64,000 nt of DNA from Rostratula benghalensis (GCA_013399305.1 VXAI01000013.1:547626-611625); one strand, 5' to 3'; positions 25,132 through 38,076 are shown, numbered from the stretch's first letter. Notes: a model not told the origin generated them from the letters alone. Program-made: numbers and translations.

Positions 25132-27503
25132 GCTGATGGATATGTCACTAAATTAATAATAGTGCTAAAACTAGTAATAACTATTTTTGAAAAAAATGGC
25201 CATTTAGCTAGGCATGTGAGTAAAATTATGTATATGCATCTTAGCAACACTCGCTCTCACTCATGTTATTTAACCCAATGATTTAGATGTTATTATTACT
25301 CAATTGGCTAATGCTTCGTATGTATAGTAAACAATCAGTATGCCTACATGCTTGAATAAGACCAAGCCATGCTGATCTAGCAGTAAAATAATTTTACTGC
25401 CTAGATGCATTTGACGTCATTTAGATATAAAATCTCTTTGTTAAATCTCTTGCTTGATTCTAAGAAATCACTTTCAAATAGGGTATTAGGAAGAGAAACA
25501 TGTAAACTCCAGTACTTTCCACATTGAATTTTGAACTCTATTACTAAATATATAAATGAGATTAAGAAAAAATAGTGAAGTGATGTAATTTCTAATCAAA
25601 ATTTTATTTAATNTAAATGTTTATTTCAATATTTTCTCATCATTTTGAGTTTTGATTTTGATCCATCACTGCATTTAAAGGTGTAAAATTCATTTTTTTT
25701 TACTGGAATTAAAAACAAGAAAAGGACAACATTTAAAAAAGAAAATATCTTGTTTTGAGACAAACAGATTTAATTATATCCAATTTGGAAAGTGAACATG
25801 TTTTTCACTTCTACCTGAAATTGTCTGAATTTCAAGACCTCTAATAACTCTGATGAAAACCAATTATAGCTATATCTCCGCTAATAAGATAAATTTTTGC
25901 ATTTCAAAGTTCATTCAAATGACAAAAAAAAACCCTCATAAATTTGTAGAGAAAGAGGAGGAGTGTTTAAAAGGGGACCTTTAGGAGACAAGTGATGAGA
26001 TTGAGGGGGGGGAAGATATTATTTTCCTTGGTCTTGATGTCATATGCTTGGTAGCTTCATGGATGGTACCAGAAGTAATTGTACTTAGAAAACTCTCTTT
26101 CTAGGTTTCCTCTAGATGAGAAGTGAGGATAAATCAAATCTCATTTTCATAAGTATTTTTGTAATTCACCTAATTTTATGAAACAGAAAACTGTCTGGAT
26201 AGTTTAAGAAATGAACTACAAGATCATTACTAGCATTATTATAAAATTGTCACATAAAATAAAAATTTTCTTTACCCTTGAATTAATTAAAAGGCAGTAC
26301 TAACCATCTCATGTTTCCTTTCAAATATATTGTTAAATATTTGTAGAAACTTTGAACTTCCTATTTATATTCAAAATCATGAAATCCATTTTATATTTAT
26401 CTCACTGTTCCTATAAAATGTAATATATGATTCTGGCTTATTCACTTAAGTATTAATATTGCAGTAACACTTTAGAAAAGATAATGTTTACATTTCAGTT
26501 TTTCAAAATGGTTTTACCTAATAAAGACATAAACACATTTTATGTATTTTAATGGCAGAACTGTTTAATGGGCTATCCATAAGACCAAACTTATTAATTA
26601 TTACATATGGTACAAAGATATTTTAAAATTCAATTTAACACCATTTTATTTACCCATGGGGGAAATAAAAAAAAAGCAAACAAACAATAAAATAATATAT
26701 TATTGTGTGACAAAATGTCCTATTTGTGTAGTGCTGGTAAAGCAGTGTGTTCTAGCATTGGATAGTTTTGCAGGTCTATAGCTTAAAGTAATGATGTCTG
26801 GGATTTAAAGTAATGATTGTGGTTTCAATGCCTATGAAATTTCAAGGTCAAACTAAGGAGAAATTCATAACTCAAGAGCATAACTCAAATAGTGTATACG
26901 GAGGTCTAGTCATGACATTTCCTCTTGTCATGGGCCAGGCGTATGCTACTGACAGGTAAATTCTTCAAATCACCAAATGTGTTCATCTCCCTACTGTTTT
27001 GTGACAGCAGAGCAACATAAAACATTGTTCTCACCCTTTTCTTACCCTGAGGATAGTTTATTACATCCAGGTGTCTTATGTAGATCTTATCTTTTCTTGT
27101 TAAACAATTTACCATGATACTGTAAGAATATTTCCCCAAGGATCTCTCACAGTTCCAGAGGTTAAAAAGGAATTTTGTCAGAATTATTAGCATCATCGTC
27201 TCTACAGAGTCCTAGTTCTTCTCAAAGAAAACAGTCATCATCAGGGTAAGCGCATTGGAATGATTTAAGGAATTGTATTTTAAAAACACAAGCTGCAAAA
27301 CATTGTGATATGCATTGTGAATATTCCATTTGACTCATGCATCACAGATGAATAATCTTGATGTTATTTAATTTTAGTCTTAGAGTCTAAAACACTTGAT
27401 GGTGTCAATAGCAAATTCATTCACAAATAACTTATTTCTTAAGACACTGTTTTCATTGTTGCAGTATTTGTTTTTGACATATTAACATATATTATATACT
27501 ATC

Positions 27504-27642
27504 TGTCTCTGGAGATATTCAAAACCCCCCTGGATGCGTTCCTGTACAACCTGATCTACGTGTTCCTGCTCCAGCAGAGGGATTGGACTAGATGATCTTT
27601 CAAGGTCCTTTCCAATCCCTGATACTCTGTGATTCTGTGATT
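27504..27642 (+). mobile_element. Very short CR1 LINE 3' tail
   Basis: Only about 139 bp of the CR1 3' UTR remain: the CTGGAGATATTCAAAACCC block, TGGATGCGTTCCTG, the 'GATTGGACTAGATGATCTTT' block, TCCTTTCCAATCC, and two tail units (GATTCTGTGATT). This is an extreme case of 5' truncation. It sits in a palindromic TA-rich site (flanks ATATATTATATAC and TAATATCATATATTA), which would suit an AT-rich target. The tail differs from the copies ending in ATTCTATG, suggesting another CR1 subfamily. Confidence 0.93.
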
Positions 27643-27665
27643 AATATCATATATTAATGATATTA
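27642..27665. repeat. AT palindrome directly after a CR1 tail
   Basis: TAATATCAT and ATGATATTA form a perfect 9-bp inverted repeat with a 6-nt loop, abutting the 3' end of the CR1 piece. It is probably part of the target sequence. Confidence 0.75.
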
Positions 27666-29729
27666 TGTATAATATCATTATATACACATAAGTAAGAATA
27701 ATAATACATGTAAAGATTTCAAATTTTCAAATACTATATTCAACTTAAAATAATTTTAACATAATAATTTACCATATTTTGAATATCAAGCCATCCCTTT
27801 TTGAAGAAATAAAAAATCAGCTATGGAAATCTGAAAGGTTTCTGATTTGCTTTGAACTTGAGGGGTGGCCATGTGCCATTTATAGCCATAATGTTTGTTA
27901 TACTAAGAAGAAACCATTTCAATGGTTCTGTTCTTAATTTGAAGTTGCTTCACTGACAATCACAGAACATTTGCTTAAAAGTCCTGCATTTCTGTAATGC
28001 TTACACAAGAAATCCAAAACTCTGAGCAAGGCACTCAGTCACTGTACATAAGGCGAAAGGAATCTCTTTTGCAAGGGTCTTTCCAGTGATGTCTTCAGCT
28101 GGTTTGGAAAAGATTCCACAAACTCATCCAAGAAGACTGGTTGTGCTCAGTCTTCAAGTTCTTTTAGGCAGCTGGTTTGTGCTCCTGTGTGACCACTCCA
28201 GCTCATGCACAATCTGTCCTATTGCTATTGCCATAAACCACACACAAAACAGCTATGTCAACTGTATATAAAGGACTGTCCTGCTTGACCATGTCTGCAC
28301 CTGGAAGAATGGTTTCTATTTACAAGTATATTACCTATGTAGGATTTGGTCAATTTTGCACTAGTAACTTCCTTGGAAGTCCCCAGAAGGACCAGCTTCT
28401 TCGCCAGGATTTTCAACACATTGGCATGTATAATTCAGCAGGTGCTGCCTGAGGGATGCTTCAGGGAAGTCCAAATTTCCCACCTCGAGAGCTCCTGCAC
28501 CAATTAATCCAATGCTTTGTTGCAAAGGCAGCTAGCACATCAGCCTTCTCTCCAGGCAGTCCATCATACAGCAGTCCACTATCTTGCCTATGCAGATGTA
28601 TAGCTAATGAATTCGTGGGCCACCTAGGGAATTAATGTCCTAAGTGCAGAAGATGTGCATACCGCTACAACCCTGATACACAGCCACATCACTTTAACAA
28701 GAAGACCAGCTGAATTTTCATTCCTATATCTCAGAAATTCCATGTTTCTTACCACAAATGCTATTAGAATTTCAAGTGACACTGGAAAAATAGATAATTC
28801 TACCTGCCTTTCCTTAAAATAATTAAATCAATGAACTTAAACAGCTTTTAAACTATCAAACAGGATCTCCAAAGTAAACTACTTAAAAATTGCATTTGTA
28901 TTCCCAAATTCATTTGCTGTTTATGAGAAAGTTCTAAATTCTTTTTAGTTCATGAATCTCTGAATGTATTTAATGCCCACAGTCTCAGTGTTTCAACCCA
29001 TTAATCAGCTTTAATTTGAAAGCCCCCTTGGTTGATTAACTGTCTCCTTCAGGCTACCTCAGATATCATCTTCAGTTTTAGCCTTTTCTTTTCAAGTTGC
29101 ACTCATTGTGGACACCTTGAGTATAGCCTTATGACTACCTCAAATTACATTTCTTTTGTCTTCTTTTTTTCCTGAGCACTGTTAATCTGCACAGTCTAGT
29201 GCTTCTTTACTCCCTCCACAGGTCATGTGTCCCCATTAACTCCGTCTCCCCACTTTTAACTTTGTCACCTGCATTTATTCCTTTAGCAAAATCTTCCCAT
29301 ACACTGCTTGCCTTCACTGGCAACCTTAAAACATCTTTCCTTCTTCAACACTCAGGACCTTTCATTGTTTTGCCTTTGTTAACCTTAATTCCGTAAAATG
29401 TATTATTTCTTTTTTGCTGATGTGTCATTTTTGTACAAGAATGTTTCAGTTTATATGTATCCTGATGTTTCTTTCACGCTCACAGATCTATGAAGTGTAT
29501 CTTCATTCTGCAAAGTATTGATTGAAGCATTTTATTCAGGGGTTTATTTACACTGACTTATAATACATCACTGGGTACCTTTATCTGATATTTTGAATGG
29601 CTGAAGAATCATTTGTATAATGAAAAGATTCCTGATAAAAATTACTTTGACTTTCTTTTGGAACTAACTGGATTTTATTTGGGTAGCACAAGGTTATTTA
29701 TTTTTGTTGAGAATATAGTACACAGAAAG
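27666..29729. other. Unique noncoding DNA
   Basis: No gene or classifiable repeat. The part from 28010 to 28700 is less AT-rich and includes a TATA-like CTGTATATAAAGGAC at about 28260-28274, but no promoter or gene can be built on it. The short frames 28086-28271, 28255-28452 and 29199-29396 are not recognised. Confidence 0.5.
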
Positions 29730-29814
29730 AAGGGAAGGGAAGGGAAGGGAAGGGAAGGGAAGGGAAGGGAAGGGAAGGGAAGGGAAGGGAAGGGAAGGGA
29801 AGGGAAGGGAAGGG
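29730..29814 (+). repeat. (AAGGG)17 pentanucleotide microsatellite
   Basis: Seventeen exact, uninterrupted copies of AAGGG (CCCTT on the other strand), 85 bp. It is one half of a compound array. The Lys/Gly/Arg/Glu-repetitive open frames across it are translation artefacts. Regular GGG runs on a pure purine strand can in principle form G-quadruplex or triplex DNA. Confidence 0.97.
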
Positions 29815-29916
29815 AAGAGAAGNGAGAAGAGAAGAGAAGAGAAGAGAAGAGAAGAGAAGAGAAGAGAAGAGAAGAGAAGAGAAGAGAAGAGAAGAGAAGA
29901 GAAGAGAAGAGAAGAG
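29815..29916 (+). repeat. (AAGAG)n pentanucleotide microsatellite
   Basis: AAGAG units directly continue the AAGGG array. There is one unit at 29815-29819, an ambiguous unit containing the N at 29823, a 2-bp phase slip (AG at 29825-29826), then 18 exact units at 29827-29916. It differs from the upstream motif by a single G-to-A change. The N and the phase slip suggest the assembly is uncertain here. Confidence 0.95.
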
Positions 29917-32462
29917 AAACCCTATGAACAATATATGTCTTGCTAATTCTACTGGGAAAAATCACTTTGAAAGCATATTAAGAGGAAGTCATATATGAGT
30001 TTTAATAATTTAAACTCTAATATTTTATTGATACTTGTTTCCTTTAATGGGAAAAATGTATTTTCCAGGCAGTAAATAATATTCACATAACTATATTGAA
30101 TGGCTAAGTGTTCTGCAGCAACAGGATGTTTAACTTTTAGATCAATGACATCGCTGCTGTTTAAATCTCAAGGTTAGATGCAGCATAGAAGAGGCTGATG
30201 TTATTTGTATATAGAGGTTGTTTTTTAAGCAGATTGTCAATATCATGAAAATATTCTGCTAGAGTCATATACTTTGAGCTGAGCAGGACATAAAGAACGT
30301 CCCTTGCTGCGATGTCATTTGAACGGATGCTATACTGAATAAAGTTTCTTAACCTTAATATAAAATTAAATTCTGTGTAACACCTTGCATCCCTTTGGTT
30401 ATTTTTACCAGTTACTCCTAACTGGATTTTTAAAAGATTGAAAGTTTTCATTACACAGAAATCCATGAATAATATTCCATAATATTATACCACTTAAATA
30501 ATTACACCTATTCTCTCTGTGATATGTGCACCTCACTCCTACATAAGCAACCATCAAGCTGATAATATGCTCTTGAAAGTACTTTTCTGATGAAATATAT
30601 AAACATTATTAATAATATTCTCACTGTGAATGGTGTATTTGGAGGATGTCACTTTATTTTCTCTTTAAAATTTCATTTAAAATATAACTAGGTTTATTGG
30701 TCTACTCTCATGTACTAGGGAATGCAAGTCAGACACTTATAAAGAGTTCCTTTTCATATCTTTGAGTTTGCACCAGTATTCTGGAAAACCATATCAAAAA
30801 TTGGAACTACTCAGTCAATTAAGAGTTCCTATTAGAATGGTTAATGAATGTTAAATAATTTCAGTCCTGCCTTGAGTATGCATTCATGTTCTAAAGTGTT
30901 GGGTTTTTTTTCCTGAAAAACTGGTTTAAAATGTATCATTATCCTTGATCATACTTTTCTCTCACTTTAAATTACAGAACATTTAAGTCTTCTGGCTAGA
31001 TGTGCAACTTTCCCTTGCAGTATTACACAAGCGTGTAGTCTTTCATGGCGGTGTATGCTTTCTCCTGGTAGGAAAGATGGCATAGGCTGATTGAAAACAA
31101 GCTACAAGTAAACAGATCTACTCCCATTTCCAAAAATTACAAAAAAATATTTTTTATTTTGAATTTGTTTGTTTGTTGGGACCTTTTTTTTTTTCTTTTC
31201 CTGTGGAAAACTTCTTTGCTTCTGTTTCCATGTTTAACATATGTATGTCTGTTTTGTTCACTACAAGTTGTTCCTAGAAGGAATTGTGCTTTACTGCCTT
31301 CAGTACTGCTCAATGTCTAGTATAATGCATCTTTCATTTCACCTGGGTTTACCCTTTGCTACAATAGCAAGTCTCTTATGCGGTGAATCCCACTGAAGGA
31401 ACAGGCCATGGATCTTCAACCAAGCTTTTAAAGTCTGGGTAAGAGTAAGCTGCTCTGTGATGATTAACTATAGTGAAAGCAGTGCTCCTTCAGATTCTAT
31501 CTTAAACTTCCTTTTTATTCTTGCTGTAGACATCCTGCTCAAAAAATTTTTCCCTGACAGCAGTGTAGAGTATAAGTGGTGCTTGACTCATGTGAGAAAA
31601 AGCAGAGAAAGCCATGTGCCTGCATTTGTTACAGTCTGACATACTGGGCTTTCTGCTCCATAGGAAGGGCAGCCGTGCTGTCTCTAGACCATATACATAT
31701 CTGGGGTCATCCATACTTCTAGCATATGACCGCCAGGTCTCTCCTGATACAGACATGCAAGGGGAGCATGAGCAGAAAGTGAAAAGCTTCAGTCTAGTGC
31801 TTGAAAATTGTTAAAAAATATATAAACAATTGTCTCAATGCTTGCTAGATACTCTTTTAATCTAAATATGGGGTTCACTTTGCTCTGTTGCATATTAACT
31901 ACTGCTTTTTATTTCTGACAGTAAAACATGTTGCTATTGTCCTTAGTCAATGTGAATGAAGGCGAACAGACACAGTGAGCAGCTGTGCTGTTCATTATGT
32001 TCTTCCTGTTCTTGTGTGAAAAGACAAATGTGTTATCATCTGACTAAAATTAGTGATATCGGAAATAAGCTCTGATAGTGGTAGGGAGGCACAATGGTGC
32101 AAGGAACGATCACTCAACATGGCACAATAGCCTCTACAGCCAGTTATGAAGGATCCAACTGCCCATTGCTTCAGCCAGTAAAAAACACCAGGTGCAACTA
32201 AATGCCATTTTACATATATATGACTAGGATTATCCCTGTGACATAACAAATGGATTGGGCTAAAAGATAGTTGCAAAATAAAATGCTTATCATGGATGCG
32301 CTTTGGAAAAGTTAATGTTTTTTTGAAAAAAAAAAAAAATCTCTACTTAAACTCTTTGAGATGATCTTGCAGCAAAATCAAAAGAAAAAGAGAGAGGGGG
32401 AAAATTCAAGCCTGTAATCCTTTGTTTTCATAAAGTAAAAACTTCCTGGTTTTATATATATA

Positions 32463-32480
32463 GTGTAATACATATTACAC
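32463..32480. repeat. Short palindrome, 8-bp arms with 2-bp centre
   Basis: GTGTAATA, then CA, then TATTACAC. It is in AT-rich DNA and probably fortuitous. Confidence 0.75.
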
Positions 32481-33401
32481 CAGTAACAAATAAATAACAA
32501 AATATGTCTTCAATGTATGTTCAATTCCATCACAGGGTAATCTTGTGGCTAAAGTAAACATGACTAAAATTGGAGTTTAATAAAAAAAAAAGCTGACACA
32601 TGTCTACAATAAAGGTATATTTGCATTAAAACTATATGTAGTGATCTACATTTAATTTTCATGTACATAATTTGAAGTATTCAAAGAACCTGTCTTATGT
32701 GTTACCAATAATTCTAACATAACAGTCTATGTACATATTTTTTGAACAACAGTTCAAAGGACAATTTATTTTCCTTTCATGCATGTTTTTTTAAATAGTG
32801 AAATGTGCTTTTATCTTGATAAGTTACGAGATTTTTGGTGATTCTATATGTTCTTTGCATAGACATTTTTCAGCTACTGAGGTGTAACATTAAAAATTAA
32901 TCTCAAAGCAAAAAAGCACAAATTAAGCCACTTTAGTAAATTACCATTTTTTTGGTCACATTGGCATTGTTCTATACTTTCGGCATGAAAAAATGAGTGA
33001 CAATCTTGTTGAAGACACTATAACTGTGGTGTTGTTTGGAGTTGGTTTTTTTTCCTCATAGTAACATGGGCATCTAAACTAATGTGATTGAAGTTTATAA
33101 CACATTTAGCTCACATACCTCCGTAGAAATTATTAAAGTTATCTGAGATGTGAATTTGAACTTCATAGCTACATAATACTACATTTCCATGAAAAGTCTA
33201 TGAAAACTGCTGTTTATATGGTGAATTTTCTTTATCTAAGAGAGCTAATCCAAAATTAATAGCCTAAATAGTAAAATTAGAGCAAGAACTGCACAACCAG
33301 TGTGGTAAGCAATAACATCATGTTACTTCCATCTCAGTGATAAACATTGGTGATAGTAAACTAAACATTCTTTCTGTATGCTGTTTATAATTAGAAATAC
33401 G

Positions 33402-33453
33402 TTTTTTTCAATCACATCCTTTTTTCTTTTTTCTTTTTTTCTTTTTTTTTTAA
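33402..33453. repeat. Pyrimidine (T6-8 C)n tract
   Basis: Runs of T separated by single C, ending in T10. It generates the Lys-rich frame on the minus strand (33323-33640), which is not a gene. Confidence 0.8.
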
Positions 33454-35102
33454 CGTTGCGTAATAAATCATAAGAGTAGCCAACAAAACCAGCTGGCAGA
33501 CAAATTTTGTGAGGAAATCCACAGGAAGAGAGCCTGCAAAATAAAGTTTTTCTGTTTATTGCAAAGATAAAATCTTCACATAAAATTCTGCTGATAAGAC
33601 TGTCTCTTGTTGCATCTGCAAATTCTTCTTCTAGAAACACTGCACTCTACTATGCAGATTAGTTGCACAGGTTGTGGTCAGCATTTCCCTAACACTTAAG
33701 GACACGAAGACACCTTCTGCCAGGTATTCTTCCATTTGGAGTCTTCCGGGACACAGGCAGGAAACCATTAGACAATGGTGGCCAGCGTTGCTGATTATGG
33801 TAACTCCTGGTAGCACTCAGACAGACTTTGAAGGAAATATAAATGAGTCAGCTAGAGAAGGAACAGCAAAGAGGAAGGTATTGTAACATAGGAAGAACCT
33901 AGTGCTAGCCTTAATTAGTGCTAGGTCTTTCCCACATTCTCATTGCTGAAATCAACAGCTGAAATGCTTCTTGGTTTCATGGTCCCACCTTGATGTCAGA
34001 GGTAACAAAGAGAAGAGTCTGCAAAGGCTGCCAGACTCATGGCCATTGCACTCAAGAGCAGATGAAGGGTAGTAGCTGGTAGCTGTCTAGTGACTGAAAC
34101 GAATGAGCCTTTTGACTCACTTGACTAACAACAGCCCTTGGATGATGTGTTACCTCAGACAGCTGCTTGAGACAGCAGCTCGGGGTGCTCTGAAAGTAGA
34201 TCCTGCTCCACCTTCACACATTGGCTACTTCCCTGTGCTGTTCACTCACCTGAATACTAATAGTGTTTAGTGTTTGGAGAATAACCATAAGTGGATGAGT
34301 GATTTGAAAAATGAATACTGCTATGTTCTTCCTTACTTTAAGTTTTCCAGACCCACACAAGAATGCATATGTAGGGAAAGGTACACAGTTATATGACAAG
34401 ACTGGGTGGGTGATGTTGCTGGGAAAGCACAAGGGCTGTTGAGCAGAAATGATTCTATAGCACAAAGACAGAGGCTTAGTACTCTCATGGGAAAGGCTTT
34501 AGACTATAAACAATGGTGGGTGGAAACATAAGGCCATAACTAAGCATAAAATCAAACAGCCTGAGGAAAAGCAAATGATAAAAAGTGCATTATTTCTCTT
34601 CATGGAAGGGTCATACCACAGACAGGAACAAAGTGTCTTTTCAGTCTCCTGACAAGTTTAATTGTATGCAGAAAAAGTACACAAAGTAAACAGAAGGACC
34701 AGAATTCTTTGCATGTAACCATATTTATGGGTTAATTGGCATAACAGAGAGTTTTAAGTTGAGCATAAATAATATATTCATGTAGAAACATCCAAGAAGT
34801 TAGGCAACAGGGAAAGGAATACATAGAAATCAAAGGCCTAATGTATACTGTGAGACAGACCTGTTGAAAATATCTGGGTAGTACGAAAAGGGAGTCAGAG
34901 TAGATATTTCTGATAGCAGTGAGAACATCAATAGATGTGACAAATAAAACTGTCTGGGAGGGAATTTTTTCCCAAACTGATCACATTAAAGAGGAGAGTA
35001 ACCATCAATTAGATTAATCAAGTACCAGGGAATTGCAAAGAGATTTTTTTTTTTTAACACAGAAAAGGTCAGCTTGATAAGCAATACAAAAGCATGGCCT
35101 GT

Positions 35103-35137
35103 AGGCAGGGGCATCCCTGGAGCCAGAGCCCCTGCCT
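35103..35137. repeat. GC-rich inverted repeat, 10-bp stem
   Basis: AGGCAGGGGC (35103-35112) and GCCCCTGCCT (35128-35137) are exact reverse complements. The 15-nt loop itself contains CTGG-AG-CCAG, giving a second inner stem. It stands out as a GC-rich island in AT-rich DNA. Confidence 0.85.
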
Positions 35138-37595
35138 CTGTCCAGGCAGTGAAGGGGCCATCTGCAAGGCTGGGAATGGATGGGAGAACAGGTTGCCAGT
35201 GGTTGTGTGTGGTATTACTTTTAGTAAGATATTTACTATTTTTGAAATGTTCATTAAATACAGTTTGTCTGTTGCATTGGAGACATTGATCCTGAATATG
35301 TAGTTCGCTGACTGCTGGTTAATAAATCCATCAAGTGCTTAGACCCTGCTTTTGTTTAATGAACCAATTTTCCACTGGGGCAGAAGGGGAGAAGAATTTC
35401 TGTTTTTGCTTTTCCTTTTCTATTCCCTTCTTGCTTGTGTAATAAGTTAGGAGAATTAGGACATGCTGATAACAACAGATTATACCTACTTGAATATATG
35501 CTGGAAAAAGTCAACTGTGCAACAATTTTATGCATTGACTTTCTGATGAGCAGAAAATTAAGAATGCAACAGTAATGGATTCTTGCCAGTGGGAGAAAAA
35601 AATACAGGTGGAAAACTATTGTGAGAAGTGCTAAAGTGCTTGTGCTTCTTAGGAAGGGAAAGATGATGATAATGGTGAGAATGGAATAATGATTCTTTTT
35701 TTTTTGTTGTATTTCAGTTACGAGAATAGAAATACTTATAAAATAAGTGCAACGCATAGATAACAGAATAACATTTCAGTAAACTCTACATTACCTTGTG
35801 AGAATTCAATCACTGTGTATTACCTGGCTTAAGAGACTTAACTTTCTGCAATGAGTTGAACGGCCTGAAGTGATGTTATGACCAGGGGTAGCTGACTGAG
35901 AGATCTCTTACTTGAGAGACTGGACAGGAGGTTATGTAGAATTCTGTTTCCTTTTTTGCAGTCTGGATATTTTTAATTTGCATTGTAGCCAAGGATGAAG
36001 ATACTCTTCCAGATGATTGTGGCACTATTTATCTACTTTCTTTTTTTTAACATACTATTGAAAAACTGCAGATTTCCCTATTAATTGCAGTATGAAACCA
36101 GTCTGCAAAAGCTGACTCCTAGCTATTTCAGTTTGGGGTTTTATTTCTTCCAGATTCTGAGTTGTGTGACCTGCTCCTTGCCTTATATTGTACAGTTTCA
36201 TAGCAATTTTAGTGAGAAGGTTTTATACAGGATAGTTTTTATTTTTTGATAAAATTATTTGCTACCTTTATTTTTAGATTGAAGCTATATTCATTTCTGT
36301 GTTCACCCTTATTATAGTACCATATCTTAATGAAAAATTCACAATGTCTGTGTATAAATAATTAAGCAATGAGGCAGCATACTTATTTGCTAGAAAACAT
36401 GCTATTGTAGTTTGACACTTGCTTAGCTTTTTTGACAACTTAACTGATTTCTCTTTGCTGATTTTGGAAAATATAACAACTTCTTCCTAAAAGTTGGAGT
36501 AAAATGTTTGTGGGATTGGAATAGGAAGCTCCATCTTTCATTCCAAAATTGGTTGTGCTTGCTGATGAGAGTGCCAGACTCACCAAGTGCAAGTGCCAGC
36601 CTCATTCTCTATAGCACGGAAAAAGGGTGATATAGGAGGAAGGAAGGGTTTGTTTGCAGTTCTTTTCTATGTATTTTAGTCTTAAACTGTTTCATGTAAG
36701 ATAAAGAAACCACTTTAGAGCTCTGACTAGAATACCTAAAATATACAATAAGTACATTAAGGGTCCTTAAATCACATAGACTTAATGTAAAAACAATTTA
36801 GCACTGAAACACTCAGTTGTTGAAATCTGGATTTTCCCAAAAAATGATTAAACTAGAGAACTTAGTATACAAAGCATTTGCTATGTTCAAATGGTATATA
36901 TAACAGTATTGCAAATGCTGCAGAGAAACCTTTATTATTCATTCAAGAAGACCTTATGGATTTTATTTTGCTGTATTCATTGAATTCTTTCATTTGAAGA
37001 AATGCCCCTGTCCTTACAAAATGTGTGATCATTTAGGGGGTTGTCTTACATAGCTATCTTATAATGTGTCCCTCTACCCTCTTTTCCACTTTTTCTAACT
37101 AATATGCCAGCTTTCCTGCTTGTATTTTATTTTATTTCATCTCATCTTCAATCTGTTATTTTATATATGTATAATATTTCCATTGCTACTAGCAGTGTTC
37201 TTTTTTTACTGCAGTCTTTTTATTATTTAAGCACTACAGAAGACAGGGTTTATACCTAAGAGCTGTTTCAATTTTTACTTGCCTATTCAGATAAAGATTC
37301 ACTACTTTCACTGAAGTGAGTTGGCATATAAACACAGTATCTTCACTGCTTTGTTGACTCTACTACAAGGTAGGAGTGAAAAAAAGAAATACTATGAAAC
37401 AAATAGGGGCCACAAAAAAAAATTCTATTGGGCCTATTACCTCTGACAACACCATTTCAAAGCTATATCAGTACAGTCACTTCTTTGTTCTTGTTGGTGT
37501 GGTGGCCATGACCTTTGAGAAACAGTGAGCCAGCCAAGAAACAAAGAGAGGGAGAAAGAGAAAACAAAATGCAAAGAAAGTTACCCTCTGAAGGA
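35138..37595. other. Unique AT-rich noncoding DNA
   Basis: No gene or classifiable repeat. The longest frame (35356-35757, minus) has no recognised family features. A purine-rich patch (37540-37580) precedes the CR1 cluster. Confidence 0.5.
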
Positions 37596-38076
37596 GTCAA
37601 AATGAAAAGTTCTGCACCTGCATTGGAATAACCACAGAGCCCAGTACAGACTGGGATCTGGGTTGCTGAGGAGAAGCCTTGCTGCAATGGATCTGGAGGT
37701 TCTGGTGGGCAAAATGGTGAACATGACTCAGCAGTGCATTACTGCAGGAACAAAGACAAACCACATCCTGGGCTGTATCTACTAGCGACGGTAGAGATGT
37801 GATCATCCCATTCTACTCAGCTCTTTTCAGGCCACATCTGGAGTACTGTGTCCAGTTCTGGCCTCCACAATTCAAGAAAGATGCTAACAGATGGGGGAGG
37901 GTTCAAAGCTGTGCCACCAAGACAGTCAAAGGGTTGGTGAAGTTGCCCTATGATGAAAGACTAAAGGTGCTAGGTCTTTTCTCCCAGGAGAGTTGAATGC
38001 TTAGGGGGAACCACCTCATCACAGTATTCCAGTACTTAAAGGGTGGCTACAAAGAAGTTGGAAGATCTTTGTGGCT
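37596..38076 (+). mobile_element. CR1 LINE fragment, end of ORF2, 3' end missing
   Basis: Homology to CR1 starts at the block following the reverse-transcriptase active site (AAAGTTCTGCACCTG; degraded 'GGGTTGGAATAACC' region). It continues through CATCCTGGGCTGTATCT, the block read as [14 protein letters not shown] in the frame open at 37799-37996, and [17 protein letters not shown], to a TACTTAAAGGGTGGCTACAA block. It then stops abruptly at about 38076, where a different CR1 begins. The wording of the blocks (for example 'TTGGAATAACC') resembles a CR1 type different from its two downstream neighbours. The copy lacks the 3' UTR and tail. A stop and frameshifts are present (for example around 37783 and after 37996). 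Confidence 0.92.

Larger units (their letters stand above)
18241..27503. other. Long unique AT-rich noncoding stretch
   Basis: About 9.3 kb with no recognisable gene or transposable element. Minor structures are a purine-rich patch at about 20903-20967, A-rich patches at 21137-21162, a G/T tract at 23833-23872, degenerate GGGTTA-like units at 23454-23524, a perfect hairpin at 25103-25131 and one ambiguous base at 25613. The segment of about 24400-24680 keeps several CpGs in very AT-rich surroundings and is a candidate conserved noncoding element. All longer frames here lack any family signature. Confidence 0.5.
29917..35102. other. Unique AT-rich noncoding DNA
   Basis: About 5.2 kb without a recognisable gene or transposable element. 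Minor structures are a TTTTTTC-type pyrimidine tract at about 33402-33453 and a near-perfect palindrome at 32463-32480. The span of 33640-34480 is less AT-rich and may be an old unidentified repeat or unique DNA; I cannot tell which. Confidence 0.5.

Noticed and set aside
28255..28275. TATATAAAGG as a core promoter
   Set aside because: A lone TATA-like string in AT-rich DNA without a transcription unit or other promoter elements.
29613..29965. Long repetitive open frames rich in Lys/Arg/Glu/Gly (+) or Ser/Leu/Phe/Pro (-)
   Set aside because: They are translations of the AAGGG/AAGAG microsatellite, which has no stop codons in several frames.
35356..35757. 133-codon minus-strand frame
   Set aside because: It is a single ORF with low-complexity Ile/Phe/Leu/Ser composition in AT-rich DNA and no family features.
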